A DNA stretch of 64,000 bases from positions 195,872 to 259,871 of the forward strand of contig CAZKIO010000002.1 of the NCBI GenBank assembly GCA_964552795.1, given 5' to 3'. The notes below the pieces were generated by a model that did not search any database, was not told the DNA's origin, and was given only the letters and a program-made list of their open reading frames with translations. A program made the translations under genes and the position numbers. Position 1 is the first letter of the stretch; the number at the start of each line of letters is the position of its first letter. This document shows, piece by piece, positions 42,846 through 51,907 of this stretch. The DNA is from JAEUHZ01 sp964552795 (GTDB taxonomy: Bacteria > Planctomycetota > UBA1135 > GCA-002686595).

Positions 42846-43262
42846 GTGAAGCTGCTCACCTTCCTCGCGCGGCGCTTCGCCTGGCAGCCGCACGCCGCGA
42901 CGCTGCCCGGCGCCGAGGCCGCGCCGGCCGGAGGCGAATGCACGGACTGCGTCGTGGCGTTCGTGCAGGCCGAGGCGCGCGACGAGGGCGACGAGCGCTG
43001 GAAGAGCACGCAGGAGCACGCCCGCAAGCACGTCGAGTGGCTGGCGCGCAAGCGCGACGCGCGCACGGTCGTCCTGCACTCGTTCGCGCACCTGGGCGGG
43101 ACGAGCGCGGCGCCGGAGTTCGGGGAACGCTGGCTGCGCGCCCTGGCCGAGCGCCTCGTGGCGCGCGGCTACGCGGTGCGGTCGACGCCGTTCGGCTGGA
43201 CGAACCCCTGGCAGATCGACGTCGAGGGCGACGCGATCGCCAAGGTCTGGAAGGAGATCTGA
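42846..43262 (+). CDS. Stand-alone archaeal-type threonyl-tRNA editing domain
   Basis: A 138-residue protein from ATG 42846. It has the layout of the N-terminal editing domain of archaeal threonyl-tRNA synthetases (D-aminoacyl-tRNA deacylase-like fold). Visible signatures are CVVAFVQAEARDEGDERWKS in the first half, and VVLHSFAHLGGTSAAPEF, RLVARGYAVRSTPFGWTNPW and QIDVEGDAIAKVWKEI in the second, matching the FAHLSS, GY-V-x-x-x-PFGW and G-x-x-x-A pattern of the archaeal domain. No synthetase domain follows. The role would be hydrolysis of mischarged Ser-tRNA(Thr), in trans; this is inference. It lies 78 nt from the divergent truD. It converges with the GH20-like gene (12 nt). Confidence 0.78.
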   Translation: MKLLTFLARRFAWQPHAATLPGAEAAPAGGECTDCVVAFVQAEARDEGDERWKSTQEHARKHVEWLARKRDARTVVLHSFAHLGGTSAAPEFGERWLRALAERLVARGYAVRSTPFGWTNPWQIDVEGDAIAKVWKEI

Positions 43263-43274
43263 CCCGCGCCGCGG

Positions 43275-45128
43275 CTACGCGCCGGCCAGCGCGGGGCGCA
43301 CGCGCTCGAACCAGCGCGTCGACTCCTCGAGGCCGCCGGGACGGTCCCGCCGGAGCCAGCCTTCGCGGTGGCGCCGCGTCAAGCCGGCGAGGCGGTCCGC
43401 GAGCTCGCGTCGCTCGCGGGCCGGCAACGCCTCCAGCGGCGCGCCGGGGCCGGCGCCGAGACGAGCGAGGCCCAGGTCGGCGCACCACACGAGCATGTCG
43501 CCAGCCCAGCGCAACTCCGCCACGACGTCCGCCGCGTCGGGACGCGCGCTGCGCGCGCGGCCGAGGCGCGCCAAGGCGGCCTGGGCCGCGGCACGCGCGG
43601 CGAGCAGGCCGTCGCGCGTCAGGCCCGGCGTGCGCGCGTGCGGAAAGGGCTCCGGCGCGAACGCCAGCAGGAAGAACAGCGCCGCGCCGTTCGTGGCCGG
43701 CGATCCCGTCGCGCGGTCCGCGTCGCCCAGCTCCAGCGCCGCGGCGCCCAACTCGCCGGCGGCGTCCTGGTACACGTGCAGGTCGAGCAGGCGCGCGAGC
43801 TGCGGCGCGTCGAGGCGCACGTCGGCGTTCCAGGCCGGTCCGGCGGCCGCGAACAGGCCCCAGTCGCGCACGCAGTGCGGCTGGTGGTGACCGCGATCGC
43901 CCCAGTCGGTGACGAGGTAGCCGCGCGCGCCGTGGGCGCGTCCGTGCACCGCCGCCTCGTGCTGGTTCCCGAGCGCATTCCACGGGCGGCCGGCGAAGCT
44001 CTGCCAGCTCGACGTCCCCGGGCAGACCCACCACTCCAACCCGCTGCGCGCGAAGTGTCCGCCGTGCTCCGCGAACGGATGGCCGGCGTCGTAGCCCCAT
44101 TCGAGCGCCACGAGGTCGCGCGGCAACTCGGGCACGAGCTCCGGGCGCTTCAGGATCACGTCACCCCAGAACTGCATGCGCTTCCCGCGCGCCGTCACGA
44201 GCGCGTGCACCTCGCGCAGGTACTCCAGGTAGACGCGTTCGGTGCCGCGCTCGGCGCAGGCCGCGCGCGAGCGGCCCAGACCCAGGTCGAACGTCTCGTC
44301 GAGACCGACGTTGAAGTGCTCCGAACGCAGGCACGGCAGCAACTGGTCGTACAGGTCGGCCAGCAGCGCCAGGGCGCGCGGATCGCCCAGGCACAGGGAG
44401 TACGGTTCGCGATCCAGGCTGAACGCGTGCTCGACACCCTCGGGAACCTCGGCGAGGTCGCGGTAGCGCGCGTGCTTCAACCAGCGGTGGAAGTGCCCGA
44501 AGCTCTGCTGGTTCGGCGCGACGTCGATGCCGAGCGCGGCGCCGCGCGCGTCGAGGGCGCGCAGGTCGGCGGGCGTCAGCGGGCTGGCGTCGCGCCAGAC
44601 CTCTTCGTGGCCGCGGTACGCGAACGCGTGCTCGACGTAGAGCTGGAGATGGTTGTACTTCCACTCCGCGAGCCGCGCGGCGATCCCGGACAGCTCGGGC
44701 ATGCGCGGCACGCGCCCGCGCGACACGTCCAGCAGCGCACCGCGCACGGGGAAATCGGGGTGGTCGTCGATCTCGACGCAGGGCACCGACGCGACGTCGG
44801 CGATCGGGGGGGCGGCCGGCACGCGGCGCGCGAGTCGCAGGATCTGCGCCAGCGTCGCCAGCGCCGCGCGCGCGCCGCCTTCGTCGCGCGCGGCGGCGCG
44901 CACGCCGTCGGGGCGGATCGCGAGCCGGTAGCCGCCCGGCGGCAGGTCCGCCTCGCGGCGCAGACGCACCGACGCCGCGTCTCCCTCGGCGATCCGCGCC
45001 CCGTCGGGTGCCGCGAGCGCGGCGAACGGTCCGGGATCGAACCCGAACGCGACCCCGAGGGTGCAGGCACCGGGCTGCGCGTGCACGCGGCGCGGCGGCG
45101 GCCACAGCGAATCGAAGAGGCTCGTCAT
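43275..45128 (-). CDS. GH20-like beta-N-acetylhexosaminidase
   Basis: A 617-residue protein begun at ATG 45128 (MTSLFDSLWPPPRRV). An N-terminal GH20b-like alpha/beta domain (GGYRLAIRPDGVRAAARDEG, then ALATLAQILRLARRVP) leads to a TIM-barrel domain. FPVRGALLDVSRGRVPRMPE opens it, and the catalytic Asp277-Glu278 pair lies in HFNVGLDETFDLGLG. EWKYNHLQLYVEHAFAYRGH and RGKRMQFWGDVILKRPELVP are further GH20-like segments. No signal peptide is seen, so it probably acts on internalised N-acetylhexosaminides, or the start is elsewhere. It follows the addA stop by 22 nt on the same strand, an unexpected partner for a DNA-repair operon. Substrate and function remain to be tested. Confidence 0.82.
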   Translation of the reverse strand: MTSLFDSLWPPPRRVHAQPGACTLGVAFGFDPGPFAALAAPDGARIAEGDAASVRLRREADLPPGGYRLAIRPDGVRAAARDEGGARAALATLAQILRLARRVPAAPPIADVASVPCVEIDDHPDFPVRGALLDVSRGRVPRMPELSGIAARLAEWKYNHLQLYVEHAFAYRGHEEVWRDASPLTPADLRALDARGAALGIDVAPNQQSFGHFHRWLKHARYRDLAEVPEGVEHAFSLDREPYSLCLGDPRALALLADLYDQLLPCLRSEHFNVGLDETFDLGLGRSRAACAERGTERVYLEYLREVHALVTARGKRMQFWGDVILKRPELVPELPRDLVALEWGYDAGHPFAEHGGHFARSGLEWWVCPGTSSWQSFAGRPWNALGNQHEAAVHGRAHGARGYLVTDWGDRGHHQPHCVRDWGLFAAAGPAWNADVRLDAPQLARLLDLHVYQDAAGELGAAALELGDADRATGSPATNGAALFFLLAFAPEPFPHARTPGLTRDGLLAARAAAQAALARLGRARSARPDAADVVAELRWAGDMLVWCADLGLARLGAGPGAPLEALPARERRELADRLAGLTRRHREGWLRRDRPGGLEESTRWFERVRPALAGA

Positions 45129-45150
45129 GGCGCGGCCCGGTCGCGCGCGA

Positions 45151-48100
45151 TCACCCGAGCACCTCGACGCGGCCCTCGCGCAGGAACCAGACCTCGCGCC
45201 GCGGGTGCCGATCCAGGCAGAGCGCCGTCCGCAGCGCGGAGGCATAGCGATCGAGTTGGGGGCTGTGGACGGCGGCCGCCGCACGCGCGTCCGCGGCCGG
45301 AGCGATCGCACCGGTCTTGAAGTCCGCGACGACCCACGTCTCGCCGTCGCGATAGACGAGGTCGGCGCTGCCGACCCACGCGTCCAGGGCCGCTTCGCCG
45401 TTCGCGGCGGCGACGCACAGGTCGAGCTCGGCCGCAACTGCGTGGGGGAGGATGGCGGCGAGGCGCGCGGCCAGCGGCCCGTGCTCGATCTGCTGCAGCA
45501 GCGCCAGCGCGACCCGGGACTGCGCGGCCGTGGCCGCGCCGCCCTCCGCGGCGGCAGCGACGCGCGCGCGCGGCTCGCGCCAGTCCGCCCCGGCGCCGCG
45601 GACCAGCTCCTCGAGCGCGGCGTGCACCAGCGTGCCGACCACGCGCGCGTCGGAGCGCGTCAGGGCCTGGTCCGCGTCCGGCGCGGCGACCACGGGCTGC
45701 GGCACGGCATCATCGGCCGGCACGGCGCTCGCGGGCAGCACGCGCGCGCATCCGCTGCGCGCGCGCGCGGCGGCGTGCAACGCCTCCAGCGCACGCTCGT
45801 CGGCGCGCGCGGCGGCGACGCGGCGCTCGACGGAAGCGGGCGTCTCGACCGCCGCGGGCGCGACCGGCGCGGCGACCGGCAGGCGCACGGTGAAACCGTC
45901 GAGCTCGAACGCGTCGACGCCCTCGCTCAGCGCGGCGGCGAGGCGCGCCGGCAGCTCGGCCGGCGCGGCGTGCGCGAGCAGCTCCAGGAGCGTCGTGCAG
46001 GCGAGCGGATCGCGCGGCGCGAACTGCGCCGGCCAGCGGCCGGAAAGGACGAGGCGCGACTTCGCGCGCGTCAGCGCGACGTACAGCAGGCGCACGCGTT
46101 CCGCGGCCTCGCGCCGCGCCGCGATTTCCGCGACGCGCCACCAGCCCGGCGATCCATGCCCGAGCAGCCGGTGCTCGCCGGTCGTCCGGTCGTACCCGTC
46201 GGCGTCGGCCGTGGACCGGCGGCCCACGCGGTGGATGCCCGGCACGAACACGCTGTGGAACTCCAGGCCCTTGCTGGCATGAACCGTCAAGATGCGCACG
46301 GCGTCGGTGCCCGTGTCCTCGGGCCGCGCCTCGCGCGATTCCTTCTGTTCGTCCAGCGCGCGCCGCAGCGTGCGCAGGAGCTCGCCGGGATCGCCCGTGA
46401 GATCGAGACGCTCGGCGACCTGCCGGAAGAAGCGCTCCAGGTTGGCGGCGCGGAAGCTGCCCAGGTAGCGCGCGCCCTCGGCCGGCTCCAGGAGCAGCAG
46501 CGTCCGCACGCGTTCGACGAACACGTCGGGCGCGTCCGCGTGCAGGCTGCGGCGCAGCTCCGCGAGCGCCGTCAGCGCGTGGTCGAGCGCGGCGGCGAAC
46601 CCGCCGAGGCGCCGCCCGCCCGGCGGAGGCGCCGCGTCCAGGGATCGTTCGCATTCGGTCCCCAGCCGGCGCAGGCGCTCGAGGCTCGGCGCGTCGTCCG
46701 CCCCGGCGCCGAGCCCCGCGGCGAGTCCGGGCAGTTCGCCCGTCCACAAGGGCTCCAGGGCGGCGTCCGGCACGCCGCAGGCCGCCGACCGCAGGAACGC
46801 CAGCAGCGAAAGCGTGTCGCCGGGGTCGGCGATCGCGCCCAGCAGCGCGCACGCGTCCTGGATCTCGCGGCGCCGGTAGTAGCTGCGATCGCCCTCGACC
46901 TGGAAGGGGATGCCGGCACCGCGCAGCGCCTCCTGGATCGGATCCAGCGCCGTCTTCGCGCGCAGCAGGATCGCCATGTCCTTCCAGCGCACGCCCGCGG
47001 CGGACTCGGCGCGCAGGGCATGCGCGAGCGTGGCCGCCTCGAGTTCGGCCGCGACCGGCACGGGCGTGTCGTGGAGCCGCTTGGGCTCGGCGGGGTCCGA
47101 CGTCCACGCGGCCCACAGCTCGACGGGGCTCTCCGCCGCGCTGGATCCGTGGATCAGGTCCTGGAAGCGCGGCTGCAGTCCGTGCTCGGCGTGCATGACC
47201 GGCGCGACGAATCGCCGCACGGCCGCCAAGACGGCCGCGCTCGAGCGGAAGTTCTGCTCCAGTTCGCCCGACTCCCCGCCGGCCGCGAGCACCTCGTCGA
47301 CGAACGCGTCGTAGGCCGCGAGGTCCGCGTTGCGCCAGCCGTAGATCGACTGCTTGGGATCGCCGACGAGGAACAGGCCCGGGCGCGTTCCGGATCCGCC
47401 CAGGCACAGCGCGCGCACGAGACGGCACTGTACCGCGTCGGTGTCCTGGAACTCGTCGACGAGCACCTGCCGGTAGCGCGCGCGCAGGCGCCGGACGACC
47501 TCGGGATGTCGCTCGAGCAGTTCGCCCGCGCGCTCCAGGAGGTCGCCGAACGACAGGATGCCCTCGCGCCCGCAGCGCTCTTCCGTGGCGGCCAGGATGC
47601 GCAGCACGAGACGGTGGCGCGCGGCCAGCGCCGCGGCGTCGAACGCGAGATAGTGCTTCAGGGGGGCGCGCAACTCGGCGGCAGCCCTGCTCACGGCCCC
47701 GCAGCGTTCGCCCAGGACCTTCGCGTCGGTCACGGCGAACTCGCCCTTGGACCAGGCGCCGAGCTTCGCAAGCAAGCCGTCGAGTGCCGTACCGTCGCGC
47801 GCCGCGTAGCACGCCGACGGATCGCGCGGATCCCGGGCCTGCAGGCGCAGTTGCAGCTCCAGTGCGGCCTGCGCCGCCTCGACGCTCTTTGGGGCCCTCT
47901 GGTTGGTCTGCAGTTCGGCCAGGCCGGCGTCGAGGATCGCGGTGACGCGGCGTGCAAGCTCGGCCAGCTCCGCCTCCAGCCGCGCCGGCGCGAGCGGATC
48001 GGCCCCGAGTTCGCGCGCGCGCACGCCCTCGCGCCGCAGCGCGGCGATGCAGCGCGCGACGGCGCTCGGACCGGCGCCGTCACGCGCCAGCGTCAGCCAG

Positions 48101-48660
48101 TCCTCGTCGTCGACGCCCCGGAAGGCCGCGGCGAGGTCGGCCTCGACGGCGTCGCGCGCGATCTCGGGCAGGAGCTCCTCGTCGGCGTCGACCTCGAACC
48201 CGGCGGCGACCTCGGCCTCCAGCGGATGCTCGGCCAGCAGCATCTGGCAGAAGGCGTGGATCGTCGTCGCCACGGGCCGGTCGAGCGCCAGGCGCAGGCA
48301 CCGCGCGCGCTCGCACTCGACCGGCACGGGCGGTCGCGCGACGCCGCCCAGCAGCACGCTGCGCGGCAGCACGCCCGCCTCGACCTCGCGCAGCGCGGCG
48401 CGCACGGACTGGTCCATGTGCGCGGCCGCCGCCTTGGTGAACGTGATCGCGAGCAGGCCGTCGACGACGCGCGCGGCGGCGGCGTCGGGCAGCACGCCGT
48501 CCGCGGCGTGCGCTTCCCAGCCCGGGCCGATCAGCCAGGTGACGATGCGCGCCACGAGCGTGGTGGTCTTGCCCGTGCCCGCACCCGCGACCAGCACGAA
48601 CGGACGCTCGAATTCCTGGCAGGCGCGCAGGCGCGCGTGCTGGTCGGCGGCGAGGCTCAT
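45151..48660 (-). CDS. addA: AddA-like helicase-nuclease (UvrD/RecB family)
   Basis: An 1169-residue SF1A helicase with C-terminal nuclease. The start is ATG 48660 (MSLAADQHARLRAC), 4 nt inside the addB stop. Helicase motifs are complete: Walker A GAGTGKT (26-32), DEFQDTDAVQ (II), GDPKQSIYGWRNAD (III), NFRSS (IV), LTVHASKGLEFHSVFVPG (V) and RLLYVALTRAKSRLVLSG (VI). The C-terminus is a RecB-like PD-(D/E)xK domain: GTLVHAALEELV, GSADLVYRDGETWVVADFKT with the DFK catalytic residues. With AddB it would process double-strand ends for homologous recombination. The partner and the lack of a RecD gene favour AddAB over RecBCD. Confidence 0.93.
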   Translation of the reverse strand: MSLAADQHARLRACQEFERPFVLVAGAGTGKTTTLVARIVTWLIGPGWEAHAADGVLPDAAAARVVDGLLAITFTKAAAAHMDQSVRAALREVEAGVLPRSVLLGGVARPPVPVECERARCLRLALDRPVATTIHAFCQMLLAEHPLEAEVAAGFEVDADEELLPEIARDAVEADLAAAFRGVDDEDWLTLARDGAGPSAVARCIAALRREGVRARELGADPLAPARLEAELAELARRVTAILDAGLAELQTNQRAPKSVEAAQAALELQLRLQARDPRDPSACYAARDGTALDGLLAKLGAWSKGEFAVTDAKVLGERCGAVSRAAAELRAPLKHYLAFDAAALAARHRLVLRILAATEERCGREGILSFGDLLERAGELLERHPEVVRRLRARYRQVLVDEFQDTDAVQCRLVRALCLGGSGTRPGLFLVGDPKQSIYGWRNADLAAYDAFVDEVLAAGGESGELEQNFRSSAAVLAAVRRFVAPVMHAEHGLQPRFQDLIHGSSAAESPVELWAAWTSDPAEPKRLHDTPVPVAAELEAATLAHALRAESAAGVRWKDMAILLRAKTALDPIQEALRGAGIPFQVEGDRSYYRRREIQDACALLGAIADPGDTLSLLAFLRSAACGVPDAALEPLWTGELPGLAAGLGAGADDAPSLERLRRLGTECERSLDAAPPPGGRRLGGFAAALDHALTALAELRRSLHADAPDVFVERVRTLLLLEPAEGARYLGSFRAANLERFFRQVAERLDLTGDPGELLRTLRRALDEQKESREARPEDTGTDAVRILTVHASKGLEFHSVFVPGIHRVGRRSTADADGYDRTTGEHRLLGHGSPGWWRVAEIAARREAAERVRLLYVALTRAKSRLVLSGRWPAQFAPRDPLACTTLLELLAHAAPAELPARLAAALSEGVDAFELDGFTVRLPVAAPVAPAAVETPASVERRVAAARADERALEALHAAARARSGCARVLPASAVPADDAVPQPVVAAPDADQALTRSDARVVGTLVHAALEELVRGAGADWREPRARVAAAAEGGAATAAQSRVALALLQQIEHGPLAARLAAILPHAVAAELDLCVAAANGEAALDAWVGSADLVYRDGETWVVADFKTGAIAPAADARAAAAVHSPQLDRYASALRTALCLDRHPRREVWFLREGRVEVLG

Positions 48661-51600
48661 GCGCCCTCCGGCTGCGCCCCCGCGGAGGCGTCGGGAGCGA
48701 CACGCTTCTCTTGCAGCGACCACACGGCCCGCGCCAGAGCCTCCTCGCTCCCCGCGCGCGCGGCGCGCGGGGAGCGCAGGAAGCGCGCGAGCCGCAACCG
48801 CGCGCCGCTGTCCCCGCGCAGGCAGGCGAGGTCGATCTCGCAGTGCTTGCACGCGGGGTTCGGCGTGCGCAGGTTTCCCTGGAAGAAGCGCGGGAACAAG
48901 GCGCCGCCGTCCCACGCGGCGAAGAGCGCATCCAGGGCGCCCCGCAAGGCCGCCGCAGCCTCGGGGTCGTCGGCCTGGATCGGGTAGACGCGCTCCTCGA
49001 CGTCGGCGATGCGCGGGGCGAGCGCGACGTAGCGGCCGGTTCCCACCGCCTGCGCGTAGATCATGGCCTGCAGGTGGGTTCCCGCAGCGATGCCCGCGCG
49101 GTGGTGCTTCGTGCGCGTCGACTCCTTCTTGCCGCCCTTGAAGACCTTGCCGCTCTTCCAGTCGGTGAGTTGCAGATCCCCGGCGCCGACCTCCAGACGG
49201 TCGGCGCGGAACGTGATCGTGCGCCCGCCGTCCCATTCGATCTCTCCACGCACCTCCGCGGCCGACACGCGCAACCCGGGGAGCGCCGCATCGACCGCGC
49301 GCGCGGCCTCCAGGAGCACGAGGGCGCGCGCGGCGACGAGCCGGTCGAGGCCGTGCGTCAGGTGTCCGCGCTCCAGGAGTACGTGCTTCGCCGCGGCGCG
49401 CGCGCGGGTCAGCAAGCCCGCCGGCGTGGGCCAATCCACGCTCTCGCCATCCGCGTCGCGCACGGCGGCGAGTGCCTTGCCCTGCACGGGCGCGAGATCC
49501 GCCAGCACCGCGTGGGCGACCTCGCCGACGATCGCCGCCTCGAGGTCAGGCAGGTCGGCGAGCGGATCGACGGCGGCGCGCAGCGCGAGCGCGCGCGCGA
49601 GGAAGGCCTGCCACGGACAGCGCGCGAGGTGCTCCAGCGTCGTGACCGGCAGGTCTTGCGCGCGCGGTCCTTGCGCGCGCCGTGGACCGACGAAACCCAG
49701 CAGGGGACCGAGCGGCTCCGACGGACCCGGCGCGCGGTCGAGCTCGGACAGGATCGCGCGCCGCGCGGCGGCGAGGCGCGCCAGCGCGGCGTCGTCGAGG
49801 TCCGGCCGGGCGCGGCGCAGTGCCCACGGCAAGAGCGCGGCGAATCCGGCGTGCCCCGCGTCGCGCGCGGCGAGCCACAGGTGCTCGTGCGCGGGCTGGG
49901 CCACGCCGCCGCGCGGCTCGCTGGCCCCTGCGCACGGCTCGACGTCGTCGGGACTGGCGATGCCGGCCCGGTCCAGGAACGGCGAGGGCGCGCGCGGCTC
50001 GGCGTCGGCGTCGGACGCCAGCCAGGACAGCGTCACGCGCGGCGACGCGCGCACGAGGCTCTCGAACAGGGCGCGCTCTTCCTCGGCCCGCGCGCGCTTG
50101 AGCGGGAGGTCGGGCAGCACCGCGCGCAACGCGAGGCGCACGCCGTCGCGCAGCAGGGGATCCTCGCGCACGGGCGCGGGGAAGGCATCGGCGTTGAGAC
50201 CCAGGACGAAGAGGTGCTCGAAGGTGCGGCCGCGCGCCTCGGTGACGCTCAGGATCTGCACGCCCCCGCCGCGTCCGCCCAGCGGACCGCAAGTCGCCTC
50301 CGCCACGATCTCCTGGAGGGACTCGAGGAACTCCGCGCGCGCGAGCACGAGATCCCGGGGCGCGGCCTCGGCCAGCGCGCCGATGTCCCGCGCCACCGGG
50401 TCATCGGCGGCGCCGGCATCCCAGCCCAGCAGCGCGGCGAGGCCGCGCAACCCGGCGACGTGCTCGCCGAAGCGGGCCTGCGCCGGCCACGCGGCGAGCG
50501 CGCGCGCGAGGCCGGCGGCTTCGCGCGCGGCGGCTTCGAGGTGGCGCCGCGGGATCTCGCGGCGCGCCGGCGGCTCGGACTCCTCGGGCGACTCCCCGTC
50601 CTGGCCGTCCTCGGAGGGCGCGTCCTCGCCGTCGTGTTCCTCCTGCTCGAGACGCACGACGCGCAGCGGGAGCAGCAACGTGTCCCGCGCGCCCATGCGC
50701 GCCGCGAGGTCGAGCGCGGCGGCGGCGCCCAGGCGCCCGGCGCCCAGCGCGCGCAGCGCGATGCACAGCTCGAGCTCATGGGGTTCGCGCGCGCCGCGAG
50801 CGGCGCGCCAGCGCTCGACGGGAGCGCGCTCGCCGTCGGTCAAGAGGCCGGCGAGCGCCAGCCAGCGCCGCCCGGCGGGCTCGGTCGGTCCGCGCGCGCG
50901 CCCGGCCGAGAACGGCACGGAGAGGCGCGCGGCGTGCGTGCGCAGCGCGAGCCGGTAGGCTCCCACGTCGCGCGCCACGACGCCGATCGACTCGGGGACC
51001 ACGCCGGCGTCGAGCAGCACGCGCAGACGGCAGGCGACCTCGCGCACCTCGGCGTCGCGCCCGCGCGCGCGGATCGGCTCCACGCCGGAGAGCTCGTCGA
51101 GCGGGCCGGCGAGCGGGACGTCGAAGCGCGCGCGCAGCGCGGCGCCGAAGCGCGGCGCGGACGACGCATCGTCCCAGAACAGCGTCAGGGGACGCGCGCG
51201 CGCCAGCGCCTCCAGGAGATCGGCGACGAGGCCGGTCGCATCGGCGAAGCCGTGCACCCAGACCTCGCGCGCGCGCAGGAGCGTCGGATCCTCGTGCAGC
51301 AGGCGCACGGCGTCGGCCCAGGCGCGGCTGGCGCGGTCGACGCCCGAGGTCGCGAGCGTGTCGACGGTGGCGTGCGCGGCGCAGAGCAGCGCCTCGGCGC
51401 GTTCGCGCTCGGGCCCGGAGAGCGGCGCGTCCGCCAGCGCCTCGCGCAGCGGCGCGTCCGACTCCGGACCGTAGCCGGCGTCGAGGAGGTCGTCGATCGC
51501 GGCGGCCGCCGCGCGGACTCCGTCGTCGCCGGCACCCAGCCAGCGTGCTTGCACGCGCGCCGCGCGCCGGGCCAGGACGGCCGCCAGCGGCGCGGCGCGC

Positions 51601-51875
51601 GGTGCGGGCCGGCCCGCGCGGCGCAGGATCGACAGCGCGAGGCCGTGCAGCGTTTCGACGCGCAGCCCCGCCGTGGCGTCCAGCTCGCGGGCCAGCGTCG
51701 CGAGCAGGTGGTCGCGCAGGCTGCCCGAAGGCACGGCCAGCACGACGGGCTCCCGCAGGAGGAGCGGATCCGCGCGGATCGCCGTCTGGTGCGCGCGAGC
51801 CGCGTCCAGGAGGTGCGCCTCGACCGCGCGCGGACCGACGGCGCGCAGCAGCGTGGGGCGAGCGACCGTCGGCAT
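48657..51875 (-). CDS. addB: AddB-like nuclease with iron-sulfur cluster
   Basis: A 1072-residue AddB-type protein from ATG 51875. The N-terminal half is a degenerate helicase fold without a canonical Walker A (AVPSGSLRDHLLATLARELD). SVTEARGRTFEHLFVLGLN resembles the V-like segment. The C-terminal nuclease has LQLTDWKSGKVFKGGKKEST with DxK, and four cysteines in the AddB Fe-S arrangement: Cys753 in ARCPWQAFLARA, then Cys1009, Cys1012 and Cys1018 in NPACKHCEIDLACLRGD. A 4-nt overlap couples it to addA. It lies on the same strand as the TPR and membrane genes upstream. Confidence 0.9.
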   Translation of the reverse strand: MPTVARPTLLRAVGPRAVEAHLLDAARAHQTAIRADPLLLREPVVLAVPSGSLRDHLLATLARELDATAGLRVETLHGLALSILRRAGRPAPRAAPLAAVLARRAARVQARWLGAGDDGVRAAAAAIDDLLDAGYGPESDAPLREALADAPLSGPERERAEALLCAAHATVDTLATSGVDRASRAWADAVRLLHEDPTLLRAREVWVHGFADATGLVADLLEALARARPLTLFWDDASSAPRFGAALRARFDVPLAGPLDELSGVEPIRARGRDAEVREVACRLRVLLDAGVVPESIGVVARDVGAYRLALRTHAARLSVPFSAGRARGPTEPAGRRWLALAGLLTDGERAPVERWRAARGAREPHELELCIALRALGAGRLGAAAALDLAARMGARDTLLLPLRVVRLEQEEHDGEDAPSEDGQDGESPEESEPPARREIPRRHLEAAAREAAGLARALAAWPAQARFGEHVAGLRGLAALLGWDAGAADDPVARDIGALAEAAPRDLVLARAEFLESLQEIVAEATCGPLGGRGGGVQILSVTEARGRTFEHLFVLGLNADAFPAPVREDPLLRDGVRLALRAVLPDLPLKRARAEEERALFESLVRASPRVTLSWLASDADAEPRAPSPFLDRAGIASPDDVEPCAGASEPRGGVAQPAHEHLWLAARDAGHAGFAALLPWALRRARPDLDDAALARLAAARRAILSELDRAPGPSEPLGPLLGFVGPRRAQGPRAQDLPVTTLEHLARCPWQAFLARALALRAAVDPLADLPDLEAAIVGEVAHAVLADLAPVQGKALAAVRDADGESVDWPTPAGLLTRARAAAKHVLLERGHLTHGLDRLVAARALVLLEAARAVDAALPGLRVSAAEVRGEIEWDGGRTITFRADRLEVGAGDLQLTDWKSGKVFKGGKKESTRTKHHRAGIAAGTHLQAMIYAQAVGTGRYVALAPRIADVEERVYPIQADDPEAAAALRGALDALFAAWDGGALFPRFFQGNLRTPNPACKHCEIDLACLRGDSGARLRLARFLRSPRAARAGSEEALARAVWSLQEKRVAPDASAGAQPEGA

Positions 51876-51907
51876 GCGGCGCAGCGCACCACAGGCCGGG
51901 ACCGCCG

